DNA of 34,044 nucleotides from CAZHPY01 sp964534705 (GTDB lineage: Bacteria; Omnitrophota; Gorgyraeia; 2-01-FULL-45-10): the NCBI GenBank assembly GCA_964534705.1, contig CAZHPY010000010.1:1-34044 (forward strand), given 5' to 3'. A program made the translations under genes and the position numbers. This document shows, one piece after another, positions 32,770 to 34,044 of this stretch. Every line of letters starts with the position of its first letter. The first letter of the stretch is position 1. A model generated the notes under the pieces. It was not told the DNA's origin and made no database searches. It saw only the letters and a list, made by a program, of their open reading frames with translations.

Positions 32770-32925
32770 TTAGTTAATAGTAACGTCTTCCGCCGGGGCC
32801 TGTGCTACCTCATCTTTCGGCGCCGCGTTCTTTTTATCCAATTTACGCTGCATCTTTTCTTCCTTCTTCTTTTTCTTTGCCATCTCCCTTCTGTACTTCT
32901 GGTATGAGTAATTATCTCTCGCCAA
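32770..32925 (-). CDS. small Lys-rich protein (51 aa), TTG start
   Basis: A 51-residue protein: ARDNYSYQKYRREMAKKKKK at the start, a Lys/Glu-rich middle, and an acidic end (PAEDVTIN). The TTG start is chosen because AAAGGAGG lies 5 nt before it; the first ATG comes at codon 15 and lacks a good ribosome site. It ends 23 bp before the zinc-ribbon gene. Very high Lys content suggests binding to RNA or ribosomes, but no family function is known to me. It is easily missed by gene finders because it is short and uses TTG. Confidence 0.75.
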   Translation of the reverse strand: MARDNYSYQKYRREMAKKKKKEEKMQRKLDKKNAAPKDEVAQAPAEDVTIN

Positions 32926-32956
32926 TACGTCCTCCTTTCCCCCTGGTTTAAAAATC

Positions 32957-33676
32957 TTATACTGCGGCTGTCAGCAATTTTTCCCGCACCAGCTCGCGTA
33001 GCTTTGTGTAGTCCCCGGGCCCATAAGCCGATGTATCGATGCTCGGTAATACTACGAGTTGCCCTGCTACTTTCGTCTTAAATATCCAACCGCCCTTCGG
33101 TATTGCTTCTCTTGTGCCGCCGATAAATACGGGAAGCACGGGTTTTCTTTCTTTTATGGCAAGCTTAAAAGCGCCATTCTGGAATGCGTTCATTTCATCC
33201 GTACCACTACGCGTTCCTTCCGGGAAGAATAACATGCTAACGCCGTTCCTCAGCCATACAGCTGCCTGCTTGTAAACCGCCTTTATGCTGCCGAAATCCC
33301 CCCTGGAAAGCAGGACGTGGTCATTAACCCAGAGAAGCCCTCCTATGAACGGCAGCTTGAGGAGTTCCTTCTTCGCCACCCATTTGAAGTACATATGCAT
33401 CTTGTAAATTACTATTATATCGGCAAGGCTCTGGTGATTGGCGACTATGACATAAGTCTGCCGGTGATCGATATTTTCCAGCCCTTTCACCTTCACTTTC
33501 CAGTAAGGATTCAGCGCGACAAGCGTATCTGACCACCAGAAACATTGCGCATGGACCAGTCTTTCCCTGGCAGCTATCGGCACGGGGAGGATCTTTATGA
33601 CCAGGCTGGCCAAAAATGCGGCTGCCGTAATAATTATGCCGGCAACCCATATCATTATTGATAACAGAAATCTCAA
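32957..33676 (-). CDS. plsC: 1-acyl-sn-glycerol-3-phosphate acyltransferase
   Basis: A 239-residue membrane enzyme. One or two N-terminal hydrophobic segments (about 4-31) are followed by the acyltransferase motifs: ANHQSLAD (79-86, motif I with the catalytic His81 and Asp86), LSRGDFGS (123-130, motif II), FFPEGTRSG (150-158, motif III), and VLPVFIGGT (motif IV). It acylates lysophosphatidic acid to phosphatidic acid in phospholipid synthesis. The start is TTG with AAGGA about 8 nt upstream; an ATG seven codons later would give a shorter form. It lies 31 bp before the Lys-rich small gene. Confidence 0.92.
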   Translation of the reverse strand: MRFLLSIMIWVAGIIITAAAFLASLVIKILPVPIAARERLVHAQCFWWSDTLVALNPYWKVKVKGLENIDHRQTYVIVANHQSLADIIVIYKMHMYFKWVAKKELLKLPFIGGLLWVNDHVLLSRGDFGSIKAVYKQAAVWLRNGVSMLFFPEGTRSGTDEMNAFQNGAFKLAIKERKPVLPVFIGGTREAIPKGGWIFKTKVAGQLVVLPSIDTSAYGPGDYTKLRELVREKLLTAAV

Positions 33677-33722
33677 TTAAATCATCCTTTGTGTTTTATC
33701 GAGGATATGTCGCTTTTGAAAA

Positions 33723-34044
33723 CTAAAAGTGCGAGCCAAAACGTCGTTGTCCGCTATAATGCTTCTTATAGCTGTTCCTGTGATGGTGAGAACCTTTAGA
33801 CGGAGAACTTTGATGAGATGTAAAACTCTCAACGGCAAATCCCGGATGGCGTGAGATCGGCAGCACTGCCTTGGTTATCCGTTCAATATTTTTAATGTCG
33901 TCTTTTTGGTCAGGCGTAGCGAACGAAATAGCGCGCCCATCATGCCCGGCTCGTGCGGTCCTGCCTATCCTATGCACGTAATTTTCCGAATCTTCCGGAA
34001 GATCATAATTGATAACAAGCTCTATGCCCTTGACGTCAATGCCC
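33723..34044 (-). CDS. DEAD-box RNA helicase, C-terminal part (cut by the window edge)
   Basis: The visible 107 codons run from GIDVKGIELVINYDLPEDSE (motif V region and following strand) through YVHRIGRTARAG, the motif VI that binds ATP and closes the cleft. After that comes a tail of about 80 residues, low in complexity, rich in His, Ser, Arg and Lys (SHHHRNSYKKHYSGQRRFG), as in RNA-binding tails of the RhlE/CsdA group. The start and helicase motifs I to IV lie beyond the window. It is followed by plsC after 46 bp on the same strand. The protein unwinds RNA, typically in ribosome assembly or mRNA decay. Confidence 0.93.
   Translation of the reverse strand, partial: GIDVKGIELVINYDLPEDSENYVHRIGRTARAGHDGRAISFATPDQKDDIKNIERITKAVLPISRHPGFAVESFTSHQSSPSKGSHHHRNSYKKHYSGQRRFGSHF

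Overview
This window is about 34 kb of a draft bacterial scaffold: a 100-N run marks an assembly join inside one gene. Gene content suggests an anaerobic or microaerophilic Gram-negative-type bacterium. It has outer-membrane style secreted proteins, rubrerythrin, many radical SAM enzymes, GH57 alpha-glucan enzymes and multi-PAS histidine kinases. The mix, and especially two tiny genes (a CxxC zinc ribbon and a Lys-rich 51-residue protein), recalls Candidatus Omnitrophota (OP3). That placement is inference from remembered family distribution, not a search.

Layout. 53-129 is tRNA-Arg(UCG). 166-5162 (minus) is a tight four-gene unit: SPASM-like radical SAM, membrane-anchored AmrS radical SAM, CcdA/TauE-like thiol membrane protein, and a multi-TM protein with a spermidine-synthase-like domain. 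A second radical SAM gene diverges at 5222; both genes of this pair have TATAAT boxes 6-7 nt before the ATG, suggesting leaderless mRNAs. 6166-13619 (minus) holds a hybrid signalling and oxygen-defence block: Cache-PAS-PocR kinase, CheY-like regulator, REC-PAS-GAF kinase, type II NADH dehydrogenase, DoxX and rubrerythrin. 13692-15721 holds a UbiA/MenA prenyltransferase back to back with a polyprenyl diphosphate synthase, the side-chain half of quinone synthesis. 15678-20918 (minus) is an alpha-glucan operon of four overlapping genes: GT4 glycosyltransferase, DUF4912 protein, GH57 branching enzyme, second GH57 enzyme.

20991-22265 is hemL. 22415-25449 (plus) is a surface and c-di-GMP unit: secreted FecR-domain protein, outer-membrane barrel, GAF/HD-GYP protein. 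25468-26808 is gdhA. 27016-32359 (minus) pairs a three-PAS histidine kinase, preceded by a structured 5' leader, with an 854-residue protein fusing a degenerate KaiC-like ATPase to a PEP-synthase-type ATP-grasp domain without the phosphohistidine domain. 32588-34044 (minus) holds the two tiny genes, plsC and the C-terminal end of a DEAD-box RNA helicase.

The least explained units are the AmrS/thiol/aminopropyltransferase-like membrane cluster, the kinase plus KaiC-PPDK fusion pair, and the DUF4912 alpha-glucan operon. No mobile element, CRISPR array or phage gene was seen. The largest stretches without a gene are about 230, 210 and 150 bases, and each is described below.
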